The notes: generated by a model not told the origin, from the sequence alone. Counted from the stretch's first letter, positions 42,571 through 52,529 are shown. The stretch is 64,000 nucleotides of DNA from Salmonella enterica subsp. enterica serovar Typhimurium str. LT2 (GCF_000006945.2 NC_003197.2:4650001-4714000); one strand, 5' to 3'. A program made the numbers and translations.

Positions 42571-44709
42571 TTAACCTATCTGCCCATTGCCTAAATGCTT
42601 CACGCGGCGCTTCACTTCTTCCTGCTTACCGGCGTTAAACGGACGCGCGTCCGGGCTGCCTAAATAACCGCACACGCGGCGGGTGACCGAGACGCGCGCG
42701 GCGTCGTGGTTGCCGCATTTCGGGCAGGTGAAACCTTTACTGGTACATTCGAACTCCCCGGTAAAGCCGCACTCGTAGCATTCATCGATCGGCGTGTTGG
42801 TGCCGTAATACGGTACATGCTGATAGCTGTAATCCCAGACATCTTCCAGCGCTTTCAGGTTGTGCTGAATGTTCGGGTATTCGCCGTAGCAAATGAAACC
42901 CCCGTTCGCCAGCGGCGGATACGGCGCTTCGAAATCGATTTTGTCGTACGGGTTGACCTTCTTCTCCACGTCGAGGTGGAAGCTGTTGGTGTAGTAACCT
43001 TTATCGGTTACGCCCGGCACCACGCCGAACTCGGCGGTATCCAGACGGCAGAAGCGGTCACAGAGGTTTTCACTTGGCGTGCTGTACAGGCTAAAGCCGT
43101 AGCCGGTCTCGTCTTTCCACTGATCCACGGCCTGGCGCAGACGCTCCACAATCGCGATGCCTTTAGCGCGAAGTTGCTCGCTGTCGTACAGGTGTTCGCC
43201 GCCGAACAGCGCGTTAATGGTTTCATGGATACCAATGTAGCCCAGAGAGATGGACGCACGACCATTTTTAAAGATTTCAGACACGTCGTCGTCCGCTTTC
43301 AGCCGCACGCCGCAGGCGCCTTCCATATACAGGATAGGCGCGACGCGGGCTTTCACGCCTTCAAGGCGGGCGATACGGGTCATCAGCGCCTTCCGCGCCA
43401 GCGCCAGACGTTCATCCAGCAGTTTCCAGAATGCGGTTTCGTCGCCTTTTGCTTCCAGCGCGATGCGCGGCAGGTTAAGGCTAATCACGCCCAGGTTGTT
43501 ACGCCCGTCGTGGATCTGCTCGCCGTTTTCGTTCTCCCACACGCCGAGGAAGCTGCGGCAGCCCATTGGCGTTTTGAACGAACCGGTGACTTTGACCACC
43601 TGATCGTAGTTGAGGATGTCCGGATACATGCGCTTGCTCGCGCACTCCAGCGCCAGTTGTTTAATGTCGTAGTTCGGATCGCCAAACTTGTGGTTCAAAC
43701 CATCGCGGATAGCGAAGACCAGTTTCGGGAACACGGCGGTTTTGCGATTTTTACCCAGACCGGCGATACGGTTACGCAAAATAGACGCCTGGATCAGACG
43801 CGACTCCCAACTGGTGCCGAGGCCAAAACCAAAGGTAACGAAAGGCGTCTGGCCGTTAGCGGTGTGCAGCGTGTTAACTTCGTATTCCAGCGACTGGAAG
43901 GCGTCGTAGCACTCTTTTTCGGTGCGAGAACGCGCATACCCTTCGGCATCCGGGATCTGCCACTCATCGGCGGTTTTGCGGTGCTTGTTGTAGCTTTCGG
44001 TGACAAACGGCGCCAGCACTTCGTCGATACGGTTAATGGTGGTGCCGCCATAAATATGGCTGGCGACCTGCGCGATAATCTGCGCGGTAACGGCAGTGGC
44101 GGTAGAGATTGATTTCGGCGGTTCGATCTCGGCGTTACCCATCTTAAAGCCCTGGGTCAACATGCCTTTCAGGTCGATCAACATACAGTTGAACATCGGG
44201 AAGAACGGCGAATAGTCGAGATCGTGATAGTGGATATCGCCGCGCTCATGCGCTTGTACTACGTCACGCGGCAACAGGTGCTGGCGGGCATAGTGTTTGG
44301 CGACAATCCCGGCCAGCAAATCGCGCTGGGTGGGAATGACTTTACTGTCTTTGTTGGCGTTTTCATTGAGCAACGCGGAGTTAGTTTGCTCTACCAGGCC
44401 GCGAATTTCCTGGTTCAGACGACCACGCTTTTCACGCTGAATGTCGCGATCGTGACGGTATTCGATGTAGGCGCGGGCAAGCTGTTTGTACGGGCCGGAC
44501 ATCAGTTGGTTTTCAACCGCAGTTTGGATCTCGTTAATATCCACCTGACTGCGCGCGTTCATTTGGCTGCTAACGACTTCTGCGACGGTGGCACAGTAAT
44601 CTGCGTCATCGACTCCCGCTGCTTTAGCTGCACGTAGAATGGCTTCCTTAATGCGCTCTGATTTGAATGGCACTTTACAGCCATCTCGTTTCATCACATG
44701 CGGTGTCAT
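42571..44709 (-). CDS. nrdD: Anaerobic ribonucleoside-triphosphate reductase
   Basis: A 712-residue class III ribonucleotide reductase, reducing NTPs to dNTPs with formate under anoxia. An N-terminal ATP-cone (MTPHVMKRDGCKVPFKSERIKEAIL) binds allosteric nucleotide. The C-terminal region has the zinc site CYECG...CPKCG and the glycyl-radical loop RVCGYLGSPDARPF. ATG 44709 after GGAG matches the E. coli start; a GTG 6 bases upstream is rejected. The upstream region carries NrdR boxes and an FNR-like site, matching anaerobic control. Confidence 0.98.
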   Translation of the reverse strand: MTPHVMKRDGCKVPFKSERIKEAILRAAKAAGVDDADYCATVAEVVSSQMNARSQVDINEIQTAVENQLMSGPYKQLARAYIEYRHDRDIQREKRGRLNQEIRGLVEQTNSALLNENANKDSKVIPTQRDLLAGIVAKHYARQHLLPRDVVQAHERGDIHYHDLDYSPFFPMFNCMLIDLKGMLTQGFKMGNAEIEPPKSISTATAVTAQIIAQVASHIYGGTTINRIDEVLAPFVTESYNKHRKTADEWQIPDAEGYARSRTEKECYDAFQSLEYEVNTLHTANGQTPFVTFGFGLGTSWESRLIQASILRNRIAGLGKNRKTAVFPKLVFAIRDGLNHKFGDPNYDIKQLALECASKRMYPDILNYDQVVKVTGSFKTPMGCRSFLGVWENENGEQIHDGRNNLGVISLNLPRIALEAKGDETAFWKLLDERLALARKALMTRIARLEGVKARVAPILYMEGACGVRLKADDDVSEIFKNGRASISLGYIGIHETINALFGGEHLYDSEQLRAKGIAIVERLRQAVDQWKDETGYGFSLYSTPSENLCDRFCRLDTAEFGVVPGVTDKGYYTNSFHLDVEKKVNPYDKIDFEAPYPPLANGGFICYGEYPNIQHNLKALEDVWDYSYQHVPYYGTNTPIDECYECGFTGEFECTSKGFTCPKCGNHDAARVSVTRRVCGYLGSPDARPFNAGKQEEVKRRVKHLGNGQIG

Positions 44710-44735
44710 GATCACTCCATATTTGTAAGAACAGG

Positions 44736-44744
44736 TTATCCACA
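44736..44744 (+). promoter_or_regulatory. DnaA box upstream of nrdD
   Basis: TTATCCACA is an exact match to the high-affinity DnaA box. It lies about 27 bp before the nrdD start. Confidence 0.6.
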
Positions 44745-44812
44745 GAGGCCGGGGAAGCCATAACAGGTTTATTCATCTCTTTTCCAACGACTTCCCGCAA
44801 TCCTGACCCAGG

Positions 44813-44821
44813 TTATCCACA
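44813..44821 (+). promoter_or_regulatory. Second DnaA box upstream of nrdD
   Basis: A second exact TTATCCACA in the same orientation, 77 bp from the first. Two chance copies this close would be unusual. Confidence 0.6.
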
Positions 44822-44870
44822 ATTCACCTTGTGTCGAGTGAACAGGTGTTGTAGCAATTGTAGTCAATTA

Positions 44871-44917
44871 ATACAACATATTGGGTCGGTGTGCATTTTA
44901 AAGTCTATATGTAGTGA
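44871..44917 (-). promoter_or_regulatory. Tandem NrdR boxes of nrdD
   Basis: On the minus strand 44871-44886 and 44902-44917 match the 16-bp NrdR consensus (ACACWATATATWGTGT) at about 13 and 12 positions. Their 31-bp spacing, three helical turns, is the known arrangement of NrdR repressor sites. Confidence 0.7.
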
Positions 44918-44927
44918 TTTGCATCAA
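44914..44927. promoter_or_regulatory. FNR site of nrdD
   Basis: GTGAT-TTGC-ATCAA matches the FNR consensus TTGAT-N4-ATCAA with one mismatch and abuts the distal NrdR box, fitting anaerobic activation. The remaining gap, 44928-45061, shows nothing else. Confidence 0.6.
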
Positions 44928-45061
44928 GGATGTTTGCAATTTTATTGATGTAGAACAAGGTAAAAATCAGAGCGTACAGATGGCGGGCGCTGTAGCGTTT
45001 GTAAAAGATAGCAAGAAAAATCTGATTAATTATTCAACAAAAACAGTCAGTAACCTGGAGC

Positions 45062-45096
45062 AACGCCACAGCCCGTGTCAATAGGTTTGTGGCGTT
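45062..45096 (-). terminator. Hairpin downstream of treC
   Basis: Arms AACGCCACA and TGTGGCGTT form a 9-bp stem about 22 bases after the treC stop. There is no clear T run on the minus strand, so strength is uncertain. Confidence 0.55.
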
Positions 45097-45117
45097 TATC
45101 CGTATAAGGATGTCGCG

Positions 45118-46770
45118 TTAGCGTTGTAACCACCAGATGGCTTCAAATGGGCGGAGCGTCATCGCGGCTGGCTGGCTGGCGACCTCGCCATAATTATGCA
45201 GTAGCGCCTGCCACTGTCCTTTGATATGCGGCGGATGCCACTCCTGGCACTGGTTACTCAGATTGGCGACAACCAGCAGGATTTGCCCCTGCCACTGGCG
45301 GCGATAACACCATACTGATGGGCTATCCGGGAGGAGATCCTGATAATCGCCCCAGATCAGTACAGGCTGGGTTTTACGTAGCGCAATCAGCTTTTGATAG
45401 GTGTAAAACACCGAGTTTTCATCGCGTAATGCCGCCTCGACGTTAACCTCCGTATAGTTATCGCACAGGCTTATCCACGGCTCGCCTTGGGTGAAACCGG
45501 CGTTTTTACCGTTGTCCCATTGCATCGGCGTGCGGCTGTTGTCGCGGGATTTACTGGCCAGAATAGCCAGCAGTTCGTCGGGGTCGCGCCCGGCGGCGCG
45601 TAGCGCGGCAAACATGTTATGGCTTTCCACGTCGCGATAATCGGTGATGCGGGTAAAGTGTGGGTTGGTCATGCCGATTTCTTCGCCCTGATAGATATAA
45701 GGCGTCCCTTGCATACCGTGCAGCGCCATCGCCAACATTTTCGCGGCTGGAACCCGGTATTCACCCTCGTCGCCAAAGCGGGAAACGATGCGCGGCTGAT
45801 CGTGATTACACCAGAATAACGCGTTCCAGGCGACGTTATGCATCCCCTGTTGCCAGTGGCGGAACAACGCTTTCAGCGCCACATAATCAGGTTTTGCCAG
45901 CGTCCACTTTTCGCCATTGGGGTAATCCACCTTCAGATGATGAAAATTGAAGGTCATCGAGAGTTCGTCGCCGCTAAGCGCGGCATATTGCTGGCAGTTT
46001 TCCAGCGTGGTAGAGGACATTTCGCCTACCGTCATCAGATTACGCGGCGTAAAAACGTCACGGTTCATTTCGCGTAAAAACGTATGCGCGCGCGGCCCGT
46101 CGGTATAAAAGCGGCGTCCATCGCCCGTCGGATCGTCAGGAAAATTCTGATCTTTGGCGATCAGGTTCACCACGTCCAGACGCAGGCCATCCACGCCGCG
46201 ATCGGCCCAGAATTCGCAGACCTTTTTCAGCTCGGCGCGTACGGCGGGGTTTTCCCAGTTCAGGTCGGCCTGTTCAGGCGCGAAAAGGTGTAAATAATAT
46301 TGTTCGCTCTGGCTATGCCAGCGCCAGGCGCTGCCGCCAAATTTGGATTGCCAGTTATTCGGGCAGACATCCGGCGTGCCATCGCGCCAGATATAAAACT
46401 GACGGTATGGACTCTCTTTGTTCAGCGCTTCGCGAAACCAGGCGTGCTGGGTAGAAGTATGGTTAAACACCATATCCAGGATGATACGAATACCGCGTGC
46501 TTTCGCCTGCGCGACCAGCTCGTCAAAATCATCCAGCGTGCCGTAGGTCGGGTCGATAGCCGTATAATTTGCGACGTCATAACCGTTATCCACCTGCGGC
46601 GAGATATAAAACGGCGTGAGCCAGATGGCGTCCACGCCGAGTCGCTGTAGATAGTCAAGGCGCTGCGTGACGCCGCGTAAATCGCCGGTGCCGCTGCCGG
46701 TCGTGTCCTGAAAACTTTTTGGGTAGATCTGATAAATAACGCCGTTTTGCCACCAGAGGGGAATAGTCAT
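45118..46770 (-). CDS. treC: Trehalose-6-phosphate hydrolase
   Basis: A 550-residue GH13 alpha-amylase-family enzyme that splits trehalose 6-phosphate into glucose and glucose 6-phosphate in the cytosol. Catalytic residues lie in DGLRLDVVNLIAKD (nucleophile Asp), MTVGEMSS (acid/base Glu) and FWCNHDQPR (transition-state Asp). MTIPLWWQNGVIYQIYPKSF at 46770 is the true start; 19 upstream codons are excluded. It follows treB by 49 bp. Because treB is frameshifted, TreC may lack its normal substrate supply here. Confidence 0.97.
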   Translation of the reverse strand: MTIPLWWQNGVIYQIYPKSFQDTTGSGTGDLRGVTQRLDYLQRLGVDAIWLTPFYISPQVDNGYDVANYTAIDPTYGTLDDFDELVAQAKARGIRIILDMVFNHTSTQHAWFREALNKESPYRQFYIWRDGTPDVCPNNWQSKFGGSAWRWHSQSEQYYLHLFAPEQADLNWENPAVRAELKKVCEFWADRGVDGLRLDVVNLIAKDQNFPDDPTGDGRRFYTDGPRAHTFLREMNRDVFTPRNLMTVGEMSSTTLENCQQYAALSGDELSMTFNFHHLKVDYPNGEKWTLAKPDYVALKALFRHWQQGMHNVAWNALFWCNHDQPRIVSRFGDEGEYRVPAAKMLAMALHGMQGTPYIYQGEEIGMTNPHFTRITDYRDVESHNMFAALRAAGRDPDELLAILASKSRDNSRTPMQWDNGKNAGFTQGEPWISLCDNYTEVNVEAALRDENSVFYTYQKLIALRKTQPVLIWGDYQDLLPDSPSVWCYRRQWQGQILLVVANLSNQCQEWHPPHIKGQWQALLHNYGEVASQPAAMTLRPFEAIWWLQR

Positions 46771-46819
46771 TGTTGTTTCCTGCAAGTGCGTTGGGACGCA
46801 ACTGCGCCCCGAAGAAGTA

Positions 46820-48237
46820 TTAGACAATTTGTAATGTGCCCTGACGATGCTTACGCTGATAGATAAAGGTGGTCAGAATCACCGGGATCACGATCGCGAT
46901 AACCATCGCCATGCCGTACACCTGCCAGTAGCGCGGCGGTATAGACAGGATGCCCGGCAGGCCGCCCACGCCGATACCGTTGGCGATGACGCCGTTCAGA
47001 CCGCAGAGCAGTCCCGCCAGACCAGATCCGATCATCGCGCACAGCATCGGAAAACGATACTTCAGGTTGATACCGTACATCGCCGGTTCAGTTACCCCAA
47101 GGTAAGCGGAAATGGCGGCAGGAACGGAGATCTCGCGTTCATTGTGTTTACGGCTGGAGATGATGATGCCCACCACGGCGGAGGCCTGCGCGATATTCGA
47201 CAGCGCAATCAGCGGCCAGACTGGCGTACCGCCCATGCTCTGGATCATCTGCATATCGATAGCGAGCGTTGTCTGGTGGACACCGGTAATGACCAGCGGG
47301 GCATACAGGAAGCCGAACAGCGCCGCGCCTATCGGGGCGAAACTGCCGGTCATCAGATAACGTACCGCAAAGGCCACGCCGTCGCCGATCATACGACCAA
47401 AGGGGCCGATAAAGGTGTGGGCGAGAAAGACGGCCAGTATTAACGAACACACCGGGACGACGACCAGGTAGAGATAATCCGGCACGATGCGTTTCAACCG
47501 CGTTTCAATAAATCCAAGCGCCAGCCCTGCCAGTAGCGCCGGGATAACCTGCGCCTGGTAGCCCACTTTCTCAATGCTAAATAAGCCGAAGTTCCAGACG
47601 TCCGGCGTTTGCTGGCCCAGCAGATACGCATTCATCAACTGCGGCGACACCAGCGTCACGCCGAGCACGATACCAAGAATCGGCGTGCCGCCCATTTTTT
47701 CACCGCCGACCAGCAGATTCCCACCGGCAGATAGAAAAAGATCGCTTCGCCGATCAACCATAAAAAATCATAAAGCGTTTTTAGCGCCGGATGCATCTGC
47801 GCCAGCGTTTGGCCGTTGCTCATCGGCACATCGCCGATCACGTTACGAAAGCCTAAGATCAAACCGCCGCTGATCAACGCCGGTAGTAGCGGAAAGAAGA
47901 TCTCCGCAAAGTGGGAAATTAACTGCTCATGCCATTTCATGTTCTGGCGAGCGGCTTTTTTGGCCTGCTCTTTATCAGCATACGCTTTGCCGGTGGTCTC
48001 CAGCAGCGCGTTATAGTAATCGCCAACGTCGGTGCCAATCACCACCTGAAACTGACCAGCGTTGGTGAAACAACCTTTAACCATCGGTAATTGTTCGATC
48101 TCTTTTGGCCTGGCGTTCGCGGGCTGGTGGAGCACAAAGCGCAGGCGAGTAATGCAGTGGCTCACCGTGGCGATGTTGTCGCGCCCGCCGACCAGGTCAA
48201 TCAGCCGGTCGATATCGGCTTGTTTTACTTTGCTCAT
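46820..48237 (-). pseudogene. treB: Trehalose PTS EIIBC permease, frameshifted
   Basis: Normal TreB is one protein of about 472 residues that imports and phosphorylates trehalose. Here the frame from 48237 encodes the EIIB domain (active Cys in TVSHCITRLRF) and the first EIIC helices up to GICWSAVKK, then shifts. The rest (MGGTPILGIVLGV to the end) continues in another frame, down to 46820. The break is at a run of six A on the coding strand (47695-47700); one more A would restore GICWSAVKKMGGTPIL. No other damage is seen, so the event is recent, or a sequencing error at a homopolymer. Confidence 0.9.
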
Positions 48238-48310
48238 CGTAAAGCCTCATGGCAGAGGAGATATGTTATGGGTTGGCGCAAGAGTAGCTCTTCAACGTTG
48301 GTTTAAAAAT

Positions 48311-48322
48311 GGGAACGTTCCC
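48311..48322. promoter_or_regulatory. TreR operator at the treB promoter
   Basis: GGGAACGTTCCC is a perfect 12-base palindrome of LacI-family type, 74 bp upstream of treB and just downstream of the treR stop. Confidence 0.75.
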
Positions 48323-48374
48323 GAAACGCAGCGACGATCACAAATTACTCGTGGTATTCCGTTTAATTAGTCAC

Positions 48375-49322
48375 TCAGGCGAGGGTAGAAGGAATGACGA
48401 TCCGGCGCGGATCGCAGCGGCCATTGATCTGTTCGATCAGCTGCGAAGCCGCCTGTCGTCCGGCTTCAGCATAGCCAGGATCGACAGTGACGATCTCCGG
48501 GTGCAGGAATTTTATCAGCGGCGTGTTCCCGACGCTTGCCAGTTGCAGCGTCTCAATACGTTGCTCCTGTAAATACTTACTGGCGCCCAACGCCAGCGTA
48601 TCGGTGGCGCAGACTAACGCGGTGGTATCCGGCATGATGACGCTTGCCGTATGCTCATAGCCCTGCTTCATGGCAAGACCGGGCAGGGCGGCGACGGGGT
48701 GAAGTTTATGTTTTTTGCAAAACGCCAGGTATGCGTCATGCCGACGTTTGCCGGTGGTAATATCGCTATGGGGAACGCCCAGAAAGCTAATGTTGCGGTG
48801 TCCCTGCTCATACAGCCGCTGCATAAGGATATGAATCGCGCCCTCGTCGTCGTAACAGACGGAGGCAAAACCTTGCGCATCTCTTGCCAGCAGCACCAGC
48901 GAGGCTTTCCAGGGGGCGATCAACTCTTCTGTGATGCCGGTAAAGCCAAACAGCACCACGCCATCAATGTTACGTCGTCTGAGCATGCCCAGATGTTCCA
49001 TTACCAGCGTCGGCGAGAACTGACTTTCCATCATAATAGGGTCGTAGCCCTGTTCGTAAAACGCAGGCAGCATGGTCTGAACCGCGAGGTTTTCAGACAA
49101 CGAATCAAGGCGAGTGACGATAATAGCGACCACTTTATCGCTTTGTCCCCGCATCGCGCGGGCGGAGCGGGACGGGGAGAAACCGTGTTGATTCATCACC
49201 GCTTCGACACGCTCGCGGGTACGTTCGCTTACGCCGCTTTCATTGTTAAGCACGCGGGAAACGGTTGATTTCCCTACGCCGCTCAGGCGGGCGATGTCTT
49301 TGATAGTGAGCCGGTTTTGCAT
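48375..49322 (-). CDS. treR: TreR, trehalose operon repressor
   Basis: A 315-residue LacI/GalR-family repressor. Residues 1-55 form the HTH and hinge helix (LTIKDIARLSGVGKSTVSRVLNNESGVSERTRERV); the rest is a periplasmic-binding-protein-like sensor that binds trehalose 6-phosphate. The start MQNRLTIKD at 49322 matches E. coli; the 43-codon extension runs into the mgtA control region and is rejected. It is divergent from mgtA and upstream of treB, with its likely operator at 48311. It looks intact although treB is broken. Confidence 0.96.
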   Translation of the reverse strand: MQNRLTIKDIARLSGVGKSTVSRVLNNESGVSERTRERVEAVMNQHGFSPSRSARAMRGQSDKVVAIIVTRLDSLSENLAVQTMLPAFYEQGYDPIMMESQFSPTLVMEHLGMLRRRNIDGVVLFGFTGITEELIAPWKASLVLLARDAQGFASVCYDDEGAIHILMQRLYEQGHRNISFLGVPHSDITTGKRRHDAYLAFCKKHKLHPVAALPGLAMKQGYEHTASVIMPDTTALVCATDTLALGASKYLQEQRIETLQLASVGNTPLIKFLHPEIVTVDPGYAEAGRQAASQLIEQINGRCDPRRIVIPSTLA

Positions 49323-49399
49323 CCTGTTTTCCCGTGGCGTGACGCTGATGGTGATAAAAAGAGTAACTTTACTCAAGCGAAGGGCAATGGGCAAAGTCT

Positions 49400-49416
49400 G
49401 GTTTATCGTTGGTTTA
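49400..49416 (+). promoter_or_regulatory. PhoP box of mgtA
   Basis: GGTTTA-TCGTT-GGTTTA is the direct-repeat PhoP site. It sits 12 bases ahead of a TATGAT -10 element (49429-49434), placing the transcript start near 49441. Confidence 0.9.
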
Positions 49417-49440
49417 ATTACGTAACGGTATGATACCGCC

Positions 49441-49705
49441 ATAATTGCCACAAAACTTATGGATTTATGCGTATAATCCGCGGCGCAAATTATTTACTTA
49501 CCGGAGGCGACATGGACCCTGAACCCACCCCTCTCCCGCGATGGAGAATTTTCCTTTTCCGGTAAGCCTGCCTCTGCTGTCTTACCGGTGTGTAAGACAG
49601 TGACACAATAACGTCCCTGTTTTTATTTAAACATTGCTCATCGGGCAAGGCTTTGCCGTGCCTGAAGAATTTTCTGCGCCTGACTTCGGCGCGGAGGGAT
49701 TACCT
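49441..49705 (+). promoter_or_regulatory. mgtA 5' leader (Mg2+/proline-responsive RNA)
   Basis: About 264 bases of leader between the predicted start site and the mgtA ATG. In Salmonella this RNA senses Mg2+ and couples to translation of mgtL, deciding whether transcription reaches mgtA. The length agrees with the published leader. Confidence 0.88.
49512..49565 (+). CDS. mgtL: MgtL leader peptide
   Basis: A 17-residue peptide, MDPEPTPLPRWRIFLFR, with three prolines among its first nine residues and a GGAGG ribosome site 6 bases upstream. It matches the Salmonella MgtL leader. Slow translation through its proline codons, under proline shortage or low Mg2+, changes leader folding and permits mgtA transcription. 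The peptide itself is not thought to have a separate role. Confidence 0.95.
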   Translation: MDPEPTPLPRWRIFLFR

Positions 49706-52414
49706 ATGCTAAAAATCATTACCCGCCAGCTTTTTGCCCGGCTTAATCGTCATTTGCCTTATCGTCTGGTTCACCGCGATCCGCTGCCCGGCGCGCAGAC
49801 CGCGGTAAATGCGACTATCCCGCCTTCGCTGAGCGAGCGCTGTCTGAAAGTCGCGGCAATGGAGCAGGAGACTCTCTGGCGCGTTTTTGATACGCACCCG
49901 GAGGGATTAAACGCTGCCGAGGTGACGCGCGCGCGTGAAAAGCATGGCGAAAACCGCCTTCCGGCACAGAAACCCTCGCCGTGGTGGGTGCATCTGTGGG
50001 TATGTTATCGCAATCCTTTCAACATCTTACTCACGATTCTTGGCGGCATTTCTTATGCCACGGAGGATCTGTTTGCCGCAGGCGTTATCGCCCTGATGGT
50101 CGGTATCTCAACGCTGCTGAATTTTGTGCAGGAAGCGCGCTCGACAAAAGCGGCGGACGCGCTAAAAGCGATGGTGAGCAATACCGCTACCGTACTGCGG
50201 GTTATTAATGAAAATGGCGAAAATGCCTGGCTGGAATTACCCATCGATCAACTGGTGCCCGGCGATATTATTAAGCTGGCGGCGGGGGATATGATCCCGG
50301 CGGATTTACGGATTATCCAGGCGCGCGATCTGTTTGTCGCCCAGGCGTCGCTGACCGGCGAATCTCTGCCAGTCGAGAAAGTCGCCGCGACGCGTGAGCC
50401 CCGGCAAAATAACCCGCTTGAGTGCGACACGCTGTGCTTTATGGGGACGAACGTCGTGAGCGGAACGGCGCAGGCCGTGGTGATGGCGACCGGCGCCGGC
50501 ACCTGGTTTGGTCAATTGGCGGGGCGCGTGTCGGAACAAGATAACGAGCAGAACGCTTTCCAGAAAGGAATTAGCCGCGTCAGTATGTTGCTGATCCGCT
50601 TTATGCTGGTCATGGCGCCGGTAGTACTGATTATTAATGGTTACACGAAAGGTGACTGGTGGGAAGCGGCGCTATTTGCGCTCTCGGTCGCGGTAGGGCT
50701 CACCCCGGAAATGTTGCCGATGATCGTCACCTCCACCCTCGCGCGCGGGGCGGTGAAGCTCTCGAAACAGAAAGTTATCGTGAAGCACCTTGATGCGATT
50801 CAGAACTTCGGCGCGATGGATATTCTGTGCACTGATAAAACCGGCACTCTGACGCAGGATAAAATTGTGCTGGAGAATCACACGGATATTTCTGGTAAGC
50901 CCAGCGAGCATGTACTGCATTGCGCCTGGCTGAACAGCCATTATCAGACCGGTCTAAAAAATTTACTGGATACGGCGGTCCTGGAGGGAGTAGACGAAAC
51001 CGCCGCGCGTCAGCTCTCCGGACGCTGGCAGAAAATCGATGAGATCCCGTTTGATTTTGAGCGTCGCCGGATGTCGGTAGTGGTCGCCGAAGATTCGAAC
51101 GTGCATCAACTGGTCTGCAAAGGCGCGTTACAGGAGATCCTGAACGTGTGTACTCAGGTGCGCCACAACGGCGATATTGTGCCGCTGGACGACAATATGC
51201 TGCGCCGGGTGAAACGCGTTACCGACACGCTGAACCGTCAGGGGCTACGCGTGGTCGCCGTCGCGACCAAATACCTGCCTGCGCGTGAGGGCGATTACCA
51301 ACGTATCGATGAGTCTGACCTCATTCTGGAAGGGTATATCGCTTTTCTCGATCCGCCGAAAGAGACCACCGCGCCGGCGCTGAAAGCGCTGAAGGCGAGC
51401 GGAATTACGGTGAAAATTCTCACCGGCGACAGCGAGCTGGTAGCGGCGAAAGTTTGCCATGAGGTTGGGCTGGATGCGGGCGATGTCATTATTGGCAGTG
51501 ATATTGAAGGGTTAAGCGACGACGCGCTGGCGGCGCTGGCCGCCCGTACGACGTTGTTTGCGCGTCTGACGCCGATGCATAAAGAGCGCATCGTCACTTT
51601 ACTCAAACGCGAGGGGCATGTGGTCGGTTTTATGGGCGACGGGATTAACGATGCTCCGGCGTTGCGGGCGGCGGATATTGGTATCTCGGTAGATGGCGCG
51701 GTGGACATCGCCCGTGAAGCGGCCGATATTATCCTGCTGGAAAAGAGCCTGATGGTGCTGGAAGAAGGCGTCATTGAAGGTCGTCGTACTTTTTCTAATA
51801 TGTTGAAATATATCAAGATGACGGCCAGCTCAAATTTCGGTAACGTGTTTAGCGTACTGGTGGCGAGCGCCTTTTTGCCGTTCCTGCCAATGCTGCCGCT
51901 GCACTTGCTGATTCAAAACCTACTGTACGATGTATCCCAGGTGGCGATTCCGTTTGATAATGTCGATGAAGAACAAATTCAAAAGCCGCAGCGCTGGAAT
52001 CCGGCGGATTTGGGGCGCTTTATGGTCTTTTTCGGTCCGATCAGCTCGATTTTCGACATTTTGACCTTTTGTCTGATGTGGTGGGTATTTCATGCGAATA
52101 CGCCAGAAACGCAAACTTTGTTCCAGTCCGGCTGGTTTGTGGTGGGATTACTGTCGCAAACGCTGATTGTGCATATGATCCGTACCCGCCGTCTGCCGTT
52201 TATTCAAAGTCGCGCCGCTTGGCCGCTGATGGCGATGACATTGTTGGTGATGGTGGTGGGAGTCTCGTTGCCGTTTTCGCCGCTGGCGTCTTACCTGCAG
52301 TTGCAGGCGCTGCCGTTAAGCTATTTCCCGTGGCTGATTGCCATTCTGGTGGGATATATGACGTTAACCCAGTTGGTGAAAGGGTTTTACAGCAGACGTT
52401 ATGGCTGGCAGTAA
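49706..52414 (+). CDS. mgtA: MgtA, Mg2+-importing P-type ATPase
   Basis: A 902-residue inner-membrane P3-type ATPase that brings Mg2+ into the cell under low-Mg2+ conditions. The phosphorylated Asp is in CTDKTGTLT, the actuator motif is SLTGES, the hinge motif MGDGINDAPAL, and about ten membrane helices are spread along the protein. MLKIITRQLF at 49706 is the start; 24 upstream in-frame codons belong to the leader. It is controlled by PhoP and by the leader RNA. A hairpin without a T run follows at 52424-52454. Confidence 0.98.
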   Translation: MLKIITRQLFARLNRHLPYRLVHRDPLPGAQTAVNATIPPSLSERCLKVAAMEQETLWRVFDTHPEGLNAAEVTRAREKHGENRLPAQKPSPWWVHLWVCYRNPFNILLTILGGISYATEDLFAAGVIALMVGISTLLNFVQEARSTKAADALKAMVSNTATVLRVINENGENAWLELPIDQLVPGDIIKLAAGDMIPADLRIIQARDLFVAQASLTGESLPVEKVAATREPRQNNPLECDTLCFMGTNVVSGTAQAVVMATGAGTWFGQLAGRVSEQDNEQNAFQKGISRVSMLLIRFMLVMAPVVLIINGYTKGDWWEAALFALSVAVGLTPEMLPMIVTSTLARGAVKLSKQKVIVKHLDAIQNFGAMDILCTDKTGTLTQDKIVLENHTDISGKPSEHVLHCAWLNSHYQTGLKNLLDTAVLEGVDETAARQLSGRWQKIDEIPFDFERRRMSVVVAEDSNVHQLVCKGALQEILNVCTQVRHNGDIVPLDDNMLRRVKRVTDTLNRQGLRVVAVATKYLPAREGDYQRIDESDLILEGYIAFLDPPKETTAPALKALKASGITVKILTGDSELVAAKVCHEVGLDAGDVIIGSDIEGLSDDALAALAARTTLFARLTPMHKERIVTLLKREGHVVGFMGDGINDAPALRAADIGISVDGAVDIAREAADIILLEKSLMVLEEGVIEGRRTFSNMLKYIKMTASSNFGNVFSVLVASAFLPFLPMLPLHLLIQNLLYDVSQVAIPFDNVDEEQIQKPQRWNPADLGRFMVFFGPISSIFDILTFCLMWWVFHANTPETQTLFQSGWFVVGLLSQTLIVHMIRTRRLPFIQSRAAWPLMAMTLLVMVVGVSLPFSPLASYLQLQALPLSYFPWLIAILVGYMTLTQLVKGFYSRRYGWQ

Positions 52415-52529
52415 ACACTTTCGTCGGGGATTCGCCAGCGTGCTTAATCCCCGATATCGCTAACCAGGCCAGATGCCCGTAAAGCTCGACAAGTTTAACG
52501 CGATCGGCTTTATCTTTAAATTTCAGGGC

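Noticed and set aside
42706..44112. 468-codon plus-strand open frame opposite nrdD
   Set aside because: It is a long shadow frame of the GC-rich nrdD coding sequence with no family features.
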